Positions 6,104 to 6,507 of a DNA stretch of 6,507 nt are shown here, piece by piece. The stretch is from Syntrophales bacterium (GTDB lineage Bacteria; Desulfobacterota; Syntrophia; Syntrophales; UBA5619). The notes below the pieces were generated by a model. That model had not been told where the DNA came from. It worked only from the letters and a program-made list of their open reading frames with translations, and searched no databases. Each line of letters opens with the position of its first letter. Position 1 is the stretch's first letter. The translations under genes were made by a program, and so were the position numbers. The stretch lies in contig JAQTRB010000098.1 of the NCBI GenBank assembly GCA_028712015.1, positions 1 through 6,507 of the forward strand, given 5' to 3'.

Positions 6104-6507
6104 TCACAGCCGTCTTTCGATGATATAGTCCGCGATCGTCAGCAACGCGGTTTTGGCCTCCGAGTCGGGAAACGGGGCCAGAACCCCCCGTGCCTCTTCG
6201 ATGCAGTTCTTGGCCTTTCCCAGCGCGTAGGGGATACCGTCGTAGCGCTGCATGATGGTCATGATTTCGGCGGTCGCCTCTTCGTCCTTCTTTTCGATCC
6301 CCTTTCGGATAAAAGCCTTTTCCTCCGGCGTGCACTTTCTCATGGTCCGGATGAGGGGGAGCGTCAGTTTGCCCTCGCCGAGGTCCTGTCCGATCGCCTT
6401 GCCGAACTCCTCCTCCTGGGCCACATAGTCGAGGGTGTCGTCCGTGATCTGGAAGGCGGTGCCGAGCCTCATTCCGAAGCGGGTCAGCGCCTCGATCTGG
6501 CTCTCCG
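6104..6507 (-). CDS. ispB: Polyprenyl diphosphate synthase, C-terminal part (5' end outside window)
   Basis: About 134 C-terminal residues are visible, running off the right edge. The piece 'GTAFQITDDTLDYVAQ' contains the second aspartate-rich motif (DDxxD) that binds isoprenyl substrates through magnesium. It is followed by 'FGKAIGQDLGEGKLTLPLI', the conserved lysine-rich segment. The spacing and the form 'DDTLDY...GQDLGEGKLTLPL' resemble IspB-type long-chain synthases that build the side chain of respiratory quinones, more than IspA-type farnesyl synthases. The first aspartate-rich motif and the residues that set chain length are outside the window, so product length cannot be given and the symbol is tentative. 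The stop is TGA (6106-6104). The gene is convergent with the kinase gene, and no hairpin terminator fits in the 7-bp gap. Confidence 0.87.
   Translation of the reverse strand, partial: ESQIEALTRFGMRLGTAFQITDDTLDYVAQEEEFGKAIGQDLGEGKLTLPLIRTMRKCTPEEKAFIRKGIEKKDEEATAEIMTIMQRYDGIPYALGKAKNCIEEARGVLAPFPDSEAKTALLTIADYIIERRL

Overview
This is a GC-rich, gene-dense bacterial chromosomal window. Gene content suggests a Gram-negative, possibly anaerobic bacterium of the former Deltaproteobacteria (Desulfobacterota, for example a Syntrophus-like lineage). The pointers are a periplasmic DsbC-type isomerase, a VKOR-DsbA type oxidant, an IspB-like prenyl synthase and a small STAS/HATPase switch pair. That placement is inference from gene content, not a database match. 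No mobile element, CRISPR array, tRNA or rRNA was seen.

Layout, left to right. Positions 1-216 (+) are the C-terminal tail of an NAD(P)HX dehydratase (Nnr/YjeF C-terminal domain). It ends just before a strong bidirectional terminator at 262-293. From there to about 5042 all genes run leftward. In order of transcription they are: a DsbC-like thiol:disulfide isomerase (5042-4329); an M29 aminopeptidase (4332-3115) overlapping it by 4 nt; a fused VKOR-DsbA-like membrane oxidant (3013-2087); a double hotdog-fold protein starting at GTG (2006-996); and a Yip1-family membrane protein (893-327) that runs into the terminator. Gaps in this series, apart from the overlap, are 80-102 nt, so it may be one transcript or several.

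A divergent intergenic region of about 290 bp (5043-5334) separates this block from a rightward pair: a STAS anti-anti-sigma-like protein (5335-5667) and an RsbW/SpoIIAB-like ATPase (5668-6096), which abut exactly. The window ends with the leftward C-terminal part of an IspB-like polyprenyl diphosphate synthase (6104 to the window edge), convergent with the kinase gene across 7 bp.

The most coherent theme is extracytoplasmic thiol chemistry. One protein could generate disulfides using quinone (VKOR-DsbA fusion) and another could reshuffle them (DsbC-like). Placed between them, and translationally coupled to the isomerase, is an apparently cytoplasmic metallo-aminopeptidase. The STAS/HATPase pair resembles a partner-switching module whose target is not in the window. 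I found no clearly new system; the unusual points are listed as findings.
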